Assembly (NCBI GenBank): GCA_029945375.1
Contig: CM057066.1
Coordinates: forward strand, 744,001-808,000
From: Agaricus subrufescens
Taxonomy: Eukaryota; Basidiomycota; Agaricomycetes; Agaricales; Agaricaceae
Direction of reading: 5' to 3'
DNA: 64,000 bases
Positions 22,747-34,625 of this stretch are shown here, one piece after another. The notes under the pieces were generated by a model that ran no database searches, was not told the DNA's origin, and worked only from the letters and a program-made list of their open reading frames with translations. The number at the start of each line of letters is the position of its first letter. Within the stretch, counting starts at the first letter, position 1. Position numbers and translations under genes: made by a program.

Positions 22747-23955
22747 ACTCGGTCACATACCGAAAGGAAAGTTGCCACGGTTTGAAAGTCGATGTGGAAT
22801 TTATGTTTAATTGATTGAGTTGTTGGGGATATATGATCCCTCTTTGGTTACATGGTAACTGTCGGGTTGCCCTTTCATTGGTTTGTGTGCCAGTACAAGG
22901 AGCACGTCATTTATTATGCCATTTTATTCTTAGCTCAATGTCAGCCGCAGATGTGTTGTGCTTTTGATGAACTGAGAGTAAAAAATACGCAACATCATGA
23001 GGGGTGGAATGATAGTGGCATCGGCGGTTCTGCTGCCCAACCATATGATGCGTCCCTGAGAGTCGAAGCGAGCCGCGACGGCCAAATTGGTAGTCACCAT
23101 ACACTGACTGTCGAGGCGGACACTCAACTATTCATTTAATTTGTCGTTCTCTACCCTGTATCGAAGAGACTTGCCTATATAAAGAAATCGATATATACTT
23201 TTCTGAAGAAAACCATTGCTTGTAATCGCTAGGCATGAAAATCAAAGTGTACACCCACACTTTCATAGCGGCCGGCAATACTTTACAGGCCTACTGCGGT
23301 CGTGTTGTGTCGCCTCCTGAGAGACGTCCCAAAGGATTTAGTCAAGTTCGGATCCGAGATGATCGCGTAGCCCTCCTTCGGAGGTAAGCCTGGCTTCCTG
23401 AAGTCAGGGTGAAGGGATGGCCTATTTTTTCATCCCAGCATTTGCAGAGATGGGGTCATGAAGAAAAATTATCACGACCAGATGTTTTGAAAGGCGGCTC
23501 TCCGTTTTGCCTTGATCCGTAAATGCCTCTCCCGCCTCTATCATCTTGGTGCCCTTGAATTTTTAAATCTCTTAGCTAGACTCGGTTTTTCCTCACCCCG
23601 TACATCGCTGATCTTGACCGGATGCCAGTGAGTAGCTCAATAGCACTCGCCATTCTTCTCTTATAATATGCGTTGTCGTAAAGAAGGCAGCTGTGAGGCC
23701 TGTAAAGGCTGCTGCATTGGAGCTAACTCCAGCCCTGACCCCAAACTTTATTGGTCATTACGAAGTTGGGCCTCGGCCAAGACGGTTCAATTCAGCTTAA
23801 GCTTTAACGTGTGTGAGAATTTCATTATTTGGTGATCCCAATATTTATAATGCGCCCGTGCCCCTTCTTTCAACTGTTTCCCCCGCTTCTCCCATTCGTG
23901 AGCCCACATCGCACAAAACCACTCAAGAAATTCGCAAGATTACCTCGGATACACC
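22747..23955. other. Spacer between array copies 5 and 6
   Basis: 1.2 kb. Open stretches at 22852-23139 (+) and 22907-23127 (-) overlap, but neither shows a family motif or splice-supported extension, so I call no gene. The last 200 bp resemble the other copies' upstream regions (GGCCTCGGCCAAGACGGTTC near 23770). Confidence 0.45.
23832..23850 (+). promoter_or_regulatory. GTGATCC plus TATA element, DUF6533 copy 6
   Basis: GTGATCC at 23832-23838 and TTTATAA at 23844-23850, about 108 bp before the ATG at 23956, with CTCGGCCAAG further upstream. Confidence 0.6.
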
Positions 23956-25336
23956 ATGGACGGCGGAGAAACCATGACGGAAGCTATACAAAGGCTCTAC
24001 GTGAGGAATTACTCGAGCCGTAGGAAATTCACCAATAGTTCTCTTGTACCCGACCTCAGATCACTCCCTTCTAGTTGCTGCTATGGGAGTATTACTAGCT
24101 GATTATTCAATTACATGGGGATCTGAAGTTACATACATCTGGCAGTGAGGTATTTTCCTTAAATGGATATGACGTGTGTTAAAAAAACATACACAGGAGA
24201 CCAGTGACATATGTCAGGGTCCTTTTTTTCCTTTCTCGATACTTAGCAATTCTTGGGCAAGGGTACGTGTTACTTCTCAATGCCCTGATGATGTACGACT
24301 CCAAATCGTTCATGTTATTTTTTTGTCAGGATCAACTGTTATATATTACTGAGTGTCGTTTCTCCAGATCACATACCACTAGACGAAAAACTTTGTCTGA
24401 GATGGATCGACTATCAAGTTGCATTGACCCTTACTCTCTACTTTTTATCAGACATGGTCTTGGCCAAACGAAGTGAGTTCCTTTCTGTGGTAGCATTACC
24501 TTCCGAGCGCTAATCATAATATGTACCAGTTGTCGGGTTGTATAACTATCACCGAGTGGTCAGATATGCACTGATCGTTCTTTTGATGGTTCTGAGTATG
24601 TGTTTGATTATCGTCGCTCGAGTTGAAACGCCAAAGTTTATCTGGAATGCTGCGTGCGAGGCTCAACCCCAGAGCATTTCCCTAGCTGCGACAGTAGTCA
24701 GGTCGGTGATATTTTCTTCTTTGAAAGAGTCAGACAGCAACACTGTCGACATTTTAATAGCGCTGTCTGGATGTTATGCCACTGTCTTATCTGGTTTCTT
24801 ACCACCTCCAAGAGGAGGGTAACTCTCGCAATTGTTCTACCATTTACGAGTGTATCTCTCCGAGATGGTGCTTGGGCAGCCTTGTTCTATATGTGTACGT
24901 TGAATTTCCTTTGGTTGGTTGTTTCTCGTGAATGAGACAGTCGGGGACAGCGATATTTCTTGCGGTCATTCCTTATACCGTCTCCTGGAACACTATTAGG
25001 TCAGAAACACATTTTACGTAAATTTTTCACTCAATTTTATAACGTCGTGTCTTGAGTGATTGACCGAATGGATAGATGGCCAACTACACTCATTTCTATA
25101 ATGGTATGTCAATACTTTCAAAACTTCACGCTATTCTTGTGGCTAAGATCTTATAGACCTGCCGATTAATCTTGAACACTCGCGAAGAATGTTTAGACGA
25201 CGACGTCATTATTATTGATGATGTCCTCCTTAATGATCTCGAGGATACCTGTCAAATTCAAGGTATATTTTCACCCCTTTTTTCAACGTCCTTGAGTGAC
25301 GCTTCAAGAATAGATGCTTTAGCCCACCCCAAATAA
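23956..25336 (+). CDS. DUF6533-type seven-helix membrane protein, array copy 6 (most divergent)
   Basis: Nine exons with the same intron positions. Starts MDGGETMTEAIQRLYVRNYS. The DUF6533 core has drifted: helix 1 reads AMGVLLADYSITWGSEVTYI, where the others have LATYE, followed by WQ, intron, RPVTYVRVLFFLSRYLAILG. Then INCYILLSVVSPDHIPLDEK, a helix ending MVLAKR instead of IL(I/V)RR, NYHRVVRYALIVLLMVL, SKRRVTLAIVLPFTSVSLRD, IFLAVIPYTVSWNTIRSETH and WPTTLISIM. The last exon starts TCRLILNTREECLDDDVIII and ends at TAA 25334-25336, about 60 codons. No nonsense codon was found. Length is about 310 residues. Intactness despite divergence suggests it is still selected, possibly for a changed ligand or partner. 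Confidence 0.78.
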
Positions 25337-26531
25337 CGAGTGGCTGTCCTCGGCAACCTCCTTACACTTCGAAACAGGAATCTCCTCGCGAGCGGTATAA
25401 AAATATCACTGGTTCAAACTGATAAGATGTTGAGATCATGATTGACGGTTTGCGGTTTCCTAGGTATCGGATGAATTCTAGCGTTGTTTCGGTTTTTTTT
25501 TTTTACTTAGGTACAAGATCTATGATATTAGTATCTACAATACAAGAGCCTCATGCTAATTCATTTATGGTGCCGAAGGACGGTATGTCTACCGACTGAC
25601 TCAAACCAGTCATTCGGAGTCATCACCCAATCGTAGTTGACGAGCAGCCTCGCAAGGTGTTCCGGAAGCCTATCAAATAAACTCTGGGCAATATGCAAAA
25701 ATTAGGCGTGGCGAATATGGGTTGTTCTAGGTGGAACTGCTGAAGCCCTCCAGTTCTCTGGCGCGTTCTTGGAGTCTTACATGACTAATGCACTTGCTCC
25801 AGGCTAGGCTAGTAACTCTTTAACGTTAGCAAAATCTTTGCTTGGCCTATGATGCTGTTACAGTACTAACGTTCCCATCGCTAGAAGCATGACTCAAACA
25901 GAGTATGGGTGTCTACGAGTCAACGTCAAGTTGATGGAGTAACGTTACTCGTTTTGCTCCCACTCTCCGCCATCGCGACAGATAGGCATTTTAATTGAGG
26001 CCATTCTGATGGTCCAATGTGTCATTGTCATCTCCACCTGGGAAATCATCAGTTTTTTATATCACCATCTTCATGGATATATTACGAAGCTTATTTACGA
26101 GCATCTTCGACCGCCTTGAAGGTTGACTTCGATAGAAGCAAGTCACAGATAACCCCTTTGACGTATGGTTTATTAGAGCCAGTCAGAGGGATCTCGCTAC
26201 TGCATAGCGAATGGCATCATTCTGACATTGTTTTTTTGTGATCGCTGTTTCAAATGAAATTTGGTGTCCGTCTCAGCCAAAGCAAGGTGCGCGAATAATG
26301 ATGGCAATTTTCTCAACGAGGGACGTTCATTCGCGGTGGTTGGTACCTGGCGTTTGGGTAATGCTGCTGACCGCATCGGCAACTAACCGGACCGGTTGAC
26401 ATCGGAACCTATTCTTGGACGAGGTCCATCTATCGTCATACGTCGGAAGTCTTTCCGACTGGAATAAGCTTATAGCAGCGACATCTCGCGAGATCCATGC
26501 CATTTTCTCAGAACCATAACTTCTATTCCCC
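25337..26531. other. Intergenic region between the DUF6533 array and the MFS gene
   Basis: The first ~150 bp continue the array's 3' flank (compare 18850-19010). The rest holds no recognised gene. AGTAACGTTACT (near 25938), a short palindrome, resembles AGTAACATTACT near 29867 beyond the transporter. The promoter of the MFS gene must lie here. Confidence 0.4.
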
Positions 26532-28921
26532 ATGGCCTCGCAACAAAAGCAGGCACAATCCGGAGACAAGGTCATGAGCGTCGATGCTGGTGCTCGAGGG
26601 TTCGATGGAGGTAACGATCCAGAGTCCGATGTCATTTGGGTGGATTGGGATGGACCTGATGATCCTGCAAATCCAAAAAAGTGCGCCATTGCCCTTTCGA
26701 TGCTGTTGCTAACTCTAAAAAAATGTAGCTGGACGTACTCGAAAAAATGGGCTTCAACAGTCATTGTATCACTATTCACCTTCATATCGCCCGTGTCGTC
26801 GTCAATGGTGGCACCGGCCACCTCACAGATAGTAGAAGAATTTGGAGTTCATAGTTCGGCAGTTCAAGCCATGATGACTTCAGTGTTCGTTTTGGGTTAT
26901 GGTACGTACGGGCCTACTTTCTGCTTTAACCATCTCACACTCGTAAAAAGCTTTTGGACCTCTAGTACGTGTTCGACCTTTTCCTCTCGGCCGTGTAGAG
27001 TAATAAATTCTAGTTTCTTGGGCCTATGAGTGAATTATGGGGTCGGTCGATCGTATTGCAAGTATCCAACCTGTTCTATTTGGGTATGGACTCACTTTTC
27101 TCCATGTTCATGTCTAACTGTGTCGTGGCGCTAGGCTGGAATCTAGGCTGTGGTTTTGCGCAAAGCCCGGGACAGCTTATTGCCTTCCGTTTCTTAGCTG
27201 GCATAGGGGGAAGCGCTCCTTTATCGGTATGCTTTATTTCTCCTTTTCAGCCGGACTACCCCCTGAAGAATGGAAACTTTTGTTAGACAGGTGGTGGTGT
27301 ACTCTCCGATGTATGGCGAGTAGAAGAGAGGGGTAAAGCCACCGCAATATACTCTCTTGCTCCTTTGTTGGGACCGGTCATAGGACCTGTCTGTGGTGGC
27401 TGGTAAGATGTCTGCTTAGTCGTATAACTACTTCCTTACTCAAAATCATTTTACAGGATAGCTATGCGGTCAACTTGGAGATGGGTTGTACGTACCCCAG
27501 TGATTCGCATTCTAGTTGATCGTCTGAGATGTATCATTTTCAGTTTTGGTCGACGAGTATTGTTGACGTCATAGTTCAAGCGGCTGGGCTATATTTTCTC
27601 AATGAATGTAAGTACTATTTCCATAGCATCGAATTCTCTGCTCATTATTTGCAAATGTAGCATATGCACCAGTTCTTCTAGAGAGAAAAGGCGCGAAAAT
27701 CAGGGCTAGTTTGGCAGGGCGGAATGAAGCTATCAAACAGGTTCGAACCGTGTTTGAATCTAAGGGGAATCGTCAGTAAGTCAACTCACATCCTTTGAAA
27801 ACTCGGCTAAACAATAACAATTCCAGCTGGAAGCATATTTTCCGTGTCGCCCTCACACGGCCGTTTGCCCTCTTTGTATATGAACCCATCATTCAGCTAT
27901 TTGGTGTCTACATGGCACTACTCTACGGAACCTTTTATCGTGCGTAGGCCTTGCAAATATTTTTTGAAAAAACCTAACTATCGCCACAGTATTCTTGACC
28001 ACCATCCCAGATATATTCTCTAATGTATACCACTTCAAAATTGGGATTGCAGGTTTACATTATATTGCATTGGGAGTCGGGCTCACAGGCGCATCTCAGG
28101 TAGGAGTGGATTCTAAGAGAGATATCTTGGGGTAATGTTAATAATTCGTCCTAGGTCAACGCTCGTTATCTGGATAGAATTTATGTCTGGCTTAGACAGC
28201 GTTATGGGAATGGGGTTGGCCGGCCAGAGTTCCGATTGCGTGAGCACATTTCACAAATTGTTTCGGAGACCAAGTTCATAGTGAGAAAATAGCTTCAATG
28301 TTCCCAGGAACTGTTGTTATGCCTATAGGATTATTTTTAGCCGGATGGGCCGCTCAAGGCAAGCTTCATTGGATCGTTACTGATATTGTGAGTATCGGCA
28401 CAACAGCACCAATGTGGCCACGGATTGACTTTTCTACTTGAATAAACAGGGCATTGCCTTCGTCGGAATGGGCGTCATTCTAAATTTCCAATCAATGCAA
28501 ATATATATTTTGGATTCCTTTACTCTCCATTCGGCATCAGCATTGGCTGCTGTGTCATGTTTACGATCACTTGCAGGTTTTGGCTTTCCTCTTTTTGCGC
28601 CGAGTATGTATCACAGTCTTGGATACGGTAAAGGCAACACTATCCTCGCCTGTGTTTCAATTGCAATAGGCTGTCCTGCGTGAGTAGTCTCGATTATTCC
28701 TCAGACACAAGTAATGTTTAATCGCTGTCATTTTCAGTCCGTTTATTTTTTGGAAATATGGAGAGAGAATTAGGAAAATGAGTCGCTTTGCTCGGAAACC
28801 GGAACAACAAGTACACTCACAGTCATCAAATGAGACTGTTGTACAGTCCGGTCGCCCTGATGTTGAAAAGGCCGTTGGACAATCTGGTGTCTCTGACTCA
28901 GAAAAAGGAACGACGGATTGA
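26532..28921 (+). CDS. Major facilitator superfamily drug:H+ antiporter (DHA1-like)
   Basis: About 15 short exons assemble into roughly 520 residues. The N-terminus is hydrophilic with the fungal DHA1 signature WVDWDGPDDPANPK followed by WTYSKKWA across intron 1. Helix 1 follows (VIVSLFTFISPVSSSMVAPA), then FGVHSSAVQAMMTSVFVLGY and the motif-A region GPMSELWGRSIVLQ. Motif C-type helices include FRFLAGIGGSAPLS | TGGGVLSDVWR and GPVIGPVCGGW. A central loop holds a RKGAKIR element, and the second half includes FALFVYEPIIQLFGVYMALL, GIAGLHYIALGVGLTGASQ, GTVVMPIGLFLAGW and FGFPLFAPSMYHSLGYG. The hydrophilic tail ends at TGA 28919-28921. Such transporters export small molecules or drugs by proton antiport at the plasma membrane; the substrate is not predictable. 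It lies alone between intergenic regions on the same strand as the DUF6533 array and appears intact. Confidence 0.88.
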
Positions 28922-30397
28922 TTCTAATATTCAGTCCTTCGCGTAATGAGTTTTCATTGATATTTTCACGAATACGGCATTCTCCAGTACCACTGAGACA
29001 AATAATCACACTCGTAGGACATTATTCAATTTTTTGCGCATGTGCTCATTGTACTGGGCTCCTTTAATAAGCAATATCTGGGTACCAACTTTTTCCGAAC
29101 TTTCCTGTAGGCCGTCTCATTCTTGAGTTCATAAACTCGGCCAGCTTTACGAGAAGGGAGAAACGGAGTTTTCCAACCCACTCAGTGATTTGCGGTGAAT
29201 GAAGTAATGACCAAGACGTCGCTTTGTAATTATCAAGCACTTATTGAGTGGTGTGAGCTATGTGAGGGAGTAGCTAAGTACTTAGACGCGACAAGGTCAA
29301 AGCCAGGATACACCAATGCAAGCCTCGTCAACTTGTACCACACCGATCCCCTTTCTCTTCTCTCCCAGTACACAGAATTACGAAATCACGAGGAAGCGCA
29401 CGTAATCTGAGGGACCTCAGATAGCAGGATTACTTGATCGCTTGTATGAGACCCACTTTCGATACTCTCGCGGCTAATGCTACCAACATCAGACAGAATC
29501 TTACTCCAGTTGACTAGCTAGGAGCGTCAGAAGGCGCACTGAAGACTAAATTTGATCTTCTCGGAATTTCGAACTACCATTGAGCTGCTTGTGAATAATT
29601 TTACTGTCGCTCGAACCACTACTGCAAGTGGTACTTATATGAGCCGTCGAACTATAATGAGGTTGATAATGATACTGTGCCTAATTTTGACAGCCGAGCG
29701 GCGTACGTTGGTATGTTTAATATTGTCCCCCATTCAATCACCTGGGTTCCGGGTAATGAGTATTGAAGGCGCTTGATTGAAACGGCACAGATACGACTTG
29801 AAACAGAGCATGCCTCACGGCTTGACAATACCATTGCCAGTGACCATTTACTAAGGGGTAATGACGAGTAACATTACTTTTAAATGATTTAAATCGTTAA
29901 CTGATTGTCTGACTGAGATGGTTTGATTACTTGCCCCTCACCAGTCATTTCTTCCATTGTAGAGGATATGATACGGCCTAATACTCCGTAAGCCTCGCAA
30001 ATGTTAAGATTAAACTAAGAAGGATTGCCTAAAGATAGGCTATGATAATGTCAGCATCATTATTTCCCTCTCGATCAGAATGTCTTGATTAGACCATAGC
30101 TGGAGTATATATGCGATGAGAAATGTAGACAGTGCTTTGGAACTTCCTATTCCACTCAAATTAACTACCAGCATTATGGTTTCTTGGACGCTAGGTGGTA
30201 CCATCTACATTTTTCTAATTTAAGGTCCGCGTATCTCGCACTGGTCAGGCCGGCGGTGATGTTTATCTCAATGCGCCCAGAGTTTAGTTACCTAGTAGAG
30301 GTTTGTATTTTCTTACACGGAAGAAGAGTCACGATACAGACAGCAGAATGTAAAGGATAATAATTAAATAACAGAATTACAGAGTTACAGGATACTA
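28922..30397. other. Intergenic region, no gene seen
   Basis: Nearly 1.5 kb between the 3' ends of the MFS gene (+) and the NAT gene (-). Open stretches at 29195-29410 and 29552-29776 (+) have no family signal. Nothing else recognised. Confidence 0.45.
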
Positions 30398-31647
30398 CTA
30401 AGCGCTTTCCCATGCTGCATAGGCAGCAGCTCTACCAGTCATGTTTACGATATCTTCATCACGTATATCCATGCCGAAGTAGTCACGAAGCGCCTGTGCT
30501 CTTTCCTGCTCCGTTTCCATAGTGCGTAAAATTTCTTTATTTGGACCGGCGGTTTTCCAGACTTTTTTCCCGAATAGGGTTATGCGATACATGGGTCGCT
30601 TAGATTTTTCTAGGTGTAGGTTACCCTCATCTACAGTGCAGAGTTTGAGACAGATGACATTAGTCCAGAGGAAACTTCTTGGGGCGGGTCGTTTAGAAAC
30701 ACCGAACGAGGCGAAGGCGCAATCAGTGGGAAAGACTTCAGTCTCGTTGAAGGAGTACTGAATTTCCCAGAACCCTTGTGGTGAGTCGCGCTTGCTGTGC
30801 CAGACCTCCATATTCCACTGGTTCCCCGCGGGTTTTGTAAAGTCCCGAGAAACCGCTAGTCACAAAACAGGTAAGTCATCTGAGCAAAAACAATGTTCGT
30901 TGGTCATCTTACCAAGGCTGGAATCTGGACGGGGAGTGCGAGTCAGGCGGTGGCGCTCTGTCTCCGACAGACCAGCACCAACATTTTCTGGATGGTCGGA
31001 CAACAGTATTGGGCGAGTGACATTTGAGGGACCATAGCCTACATCTGCAACATAGGTCTGGTTGCTTTCAGGTGATGGTTGTACGAGGATGACAAGGTGA
31101 GTAGCTGATGCAGTGTAAATCACTTGACCCCCGGCCCGTGATACATTGGTTCGCCCGTTGACTCCATAGGCCCTGTGTTGAGAAGTTGGTCTCACTCTGC
31201 CAATGACATGTACAATGAGCGCACCTAAAGCCCAATCCACGTAACATTTCTAGCAAAAGTCCATTTTGCCCAAAACAATAGGATCCCATACGCTTCTTCA
31301 CAAAACGGTCAAAGAGTCCTTCTATCGAGACATCCATCGAATGATCTGCCGAGCTTTTTGGATTGACGTCAGTGCATCCCTAGTCGAACAAACATCAATG
31401 ACAATATGGCTCACTAGTGCATTGCTGTGTTCTCGAACGGAAAAGTGAGCAGATGCAAGCGCATCACCTGCGTAAGGCTCTCCAAACTGGTAGGGAATTG
31501 CCCCGATGCAATGGCATTCGCGTCATAGGCCGGCTCGTACTCGATGACGGAAAGGTAGTCTGCTACTTGGTCCGCCGTACATCTCGACGGAACTTTCTTG
31601 ATCCAGAGTCCTTCCTGAAGCGTGCCGCTGATAACAGGTGGTGCCAT
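30398..31647 (-). CDS. Arylamine N-acetyltransferase (NAT)
   Basis: Four exons of about 330 residues, reading from MAPPVISGTLQEGLW at 31647 to TAG at 30398-30400. Exon 1 ends in LHLLTFPFENTAMH, the usual NAT N-domain block. Exon 2 has MDVSIEGLFDRFVKKRMGSY followed by CFGQNGLLLEMLRGLGF; this Cys is the acetyl-accepting nucleophile (consensus RGGxCxExN, here RMGSYCFGQN). Exon 3 supplies the catalytic His in SATHLVILV and the Asp in YVADVGYGPSNVTRP, completing the Cys-His-Asp triad. Exon 4 begins VSRDF and includes the C-terminal domain ending GRAAAYAAWESA. NATs transfer acetyl or malonyl groups from CoA to arylamines and act in detoxification, for example of plant or microbial amines. Gly-to-Met beside the catalytic Cys is unusual. 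The gene converges with the MFS transporter. Confidence 0.88.
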
Positions 31648-34625
31648 TGTGGATGTTGTTGAGGGGATGTGCTTGGGCGAAAGACTAGTTCACTTTATAT
31701 GTGGATGGAGGATGTGGCCGTGAAAACTTGAACTGGACATAATCTCCGGTAGGTGGGCTTTATAGATACCCTGAATGATGCGTCTAAATCACGGCCAAAT
31801 GGGGAACCTCAGGTAATGGAGACGGAACCGGCGATACTTCTTTTGCTCCATCATCAACTTCTTTTATTTTTTTTCCGCAGATGTAGTCGTGATTTGATTC
31901 CTCTGTGCTCTTTCTTACGTGGCGTGTTCTCACTTAAGCATGACAAAACCAGAACGACTGCGATGGAAATTCTCTGAGCTGTCATACAGTCATACATCGT
32001 AGCTCGACTCTTCAGTCAGTTATTGTGTTCTAATTCTGTCCCACCAGCGCCGCTCAGGCTTGCAAAACGGGTAAAGGCTACCACGGTAACACTCGGAGCA
32101 ATCTGTGGTATGTTGGACAGTACCGTAGGTCGCGGAGATTCGGATGTGCGTGGAGAAGACCAGCTTGTGGCGCGGACCAGGGTTAGGGAAAGAGAGGCTG
32201 TTATAGTCACTAAAGGTACAACTCTGGGCGGATTTTTCAGGATCCGATCGTTTGTAAGGTGGGAAGAGCCAATAAGCCAGGAGGTTTCATCTTAGGGCGG
32301 CCTAAACCATATACCAATGGTGGTGAGGGTGGGGCTGTTGGATTAAAATTTAATCTGATAACCCCTCAATTATGAACGTCTGATAAACTCTGCGTCATTA
32401 TGGACGGATTCTGTTTGTTAGTTTGGCTGTTGACGGCACGGCGCTAGTGGAAAGATCTCTTTCTCGCTGATATGAGTTCACGGTACGATTCTCGCGGCGG
32501 TACTTGCCACAAGATCAATGTAGGGCGCAGTTTTTTTTGGTGCTCGTATATTCAATGATTCTGCTCCAGGCTGAAAGTGTTGCCGTTCATTCTTCTTGTC
32601 ATGCACTATGCCTTTGCCGTTATCAGCATTTCTTTTGTTCAGCATGACAAAAGTTCCAATGATCAATCAAGTCTCCCAAGGCTGTCTATCTGTAAGCGAC
32701 GCTCGAGAAGGTGATCGGCGACTTCGGGAACGTGGCGATGGATTCTGGCAGTGGAAGCATTCGTCGTTGATATACGCCCACGCCAGGGTCATCAGTTATA
32801 GGAAACTGAGAATCATGTCAGGCGGTGGCGGTAGAGATTGTTAACAATCGAAGGAACCCCTCGCGAAACCTCCCTGCTTTATAATATGTATATATATCAG
32901 GATTTATAACGTAACGCTTGGACACTGCTCGACTCCGCGGTAGACTAGACCAATCACATGAATAAAAGAGACCCCCCAGTCAAATACTAGAGAGTACTAA
33001 AGAACGAGATGTGCCGGGGGGGCATTTACGAGTTCAGCGCTTTTTGCAAGAAAACCATCGTTTATTTGAATTTCAGTGGAAGTTTCCAATACGCAAGCTC
33101 TTTGTTCGCTTCCAGAGAGTCCGGTCACGGATGAATTAACGAGGGCGTGCGGTGACAACGAAATTCCATATGGTAGAGGAGCAACTATTGAGAAATATAG
33201 TAGCAAAAACTGTTGAGTCAAAAATCCGGAAATGCCTCCGCCATAAATGAACAGCAGATTTGCCACAGTTCAATTTGTAAAGGTAATCAGAAGGAAGACT
33301 GAAGTCATTACTGAACTCAAGGGACATAACATTCTGCTTTACATTACTACTAACCATATCTCGATATGCAGAGTTTCTGTGGCAGCTTTGTCCAAAGAAC
33401 ATGTTCTAAGTTATTGTTTCCCTTGCCCTGGGTCTTAGACGCACAAACAAAGGTCGAGAAGATCTAAATCTGCGCGTTTTTAATAATCACGAAGAGCCGT
33501 TTCCATCGCACTCAAGCTAGTGACTGTTCTCCCACTTCGGGAATGGAGGACTAGATGACTGCATAATGACATTGAATGAGGGGTGGGTAAATTAGATCTC
33601 GCCGCAGCACAAGTACCCACACTATTCGTGAATACAGCCAGTGGACACCGATCAACGCACACGGAGTGTGCACAAATTCACACTCCGAGTCGAGTCTCGC
33701 ACCACCGGGTCGGTAATGCTCCCCTTTTCACCTTCAGGTACAATGCCCCCGTGGCTGCTTGAATTACTCACCTCGCATCTGCCCAACCAGATGATCCTTT
33801 TCTACTTGCAGTGCGTTGCTAAGATCGACGTTGGTTATTTGATCTGACTAGCATCTCTGCGGCGGCTTGGGTAATGACCGAGCCTACTAGATAATTTTCT
33901 CGTGATATATCCAAGATGAGGGAACTACGAGATTATTGATGACCTACATCCCTCCACCTCGAAGCCACCTGGACAGCGTTGTTCCCGTGAATTGAATAAG
34001 TTGCAACATTGACTGTCTTCAATCAAATGTTCTAGTGTCATTGAGGTAAGTTGGCCGGTGGACTTTGGGTTCAATAAGAAAAGGTTCAGAAAAAAATATG
34101 ACATGGGTAAGAGTAACAAACGAATCAGCAAGATGCTCGATCGACGATACAGTGGCTGAATTTCTAGACTAATTAAGTCTTCTCGGTTTTATTTTGTTCG
34201 TCATACGGTCAAGTCCGAGATATTAACGATATTATCCCTGGTCTCGAGTGAATTTTCCTGAACGAGGAGCGTATTATAAGTTTGGTGGACCAGAAATGGT
34301 AGCCATCGTACTAGTGTTATCCAGAATAAACTGAGATAGCGAGTCCGTGGCGTAGAAAACCTGAATCATCAAGTTCCGAGGAGAAAACGCGTATGATCCA
34401 GCACAAATCACCCTGGTAGATCCATCACGCGACACAGTTCAGAGGAAGCAAAGGGGTTATTTCCCTGAAAAAGACCTTGAAGTCAAGTACAGAGGAACGA
34501 GACCCAAAAAAAACCTAAATCACATGGATGTGTCACACGCTAGAACAGTAACGTTTTGCCGGCAACAACAAGTAATCGTGTCTTTGACCATCACCCTTAC
34601 AGTCTTCTTCTACAGCGCTTAAGAG
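31648..34625. other. Intergenic region, no gene seen
   Basis: About 3 kb upstream of both the NAT gene (-) and PEX19 (+), so it should hold both promoters. Short ORFs on both strands lack splice support and family motifs. A run of G residues lies near 33015. Confidence 0.45.

Noticed and set aside
22852..23139. 95-codon plus-strand ORF between array copies 5 and 6
   Set aside because: Overlapping minus-strand ORFs cover the same bases, no counterpart in other spacers, no motif.
25921..29880. Similar AGTAAC(G/A)TTACT palindromes on both sides of the MFS gene, considered as mobile-element ends
   Set aside because: Only about 12 bp match, with no longer flanking similarity, so chance cannot be excluded.
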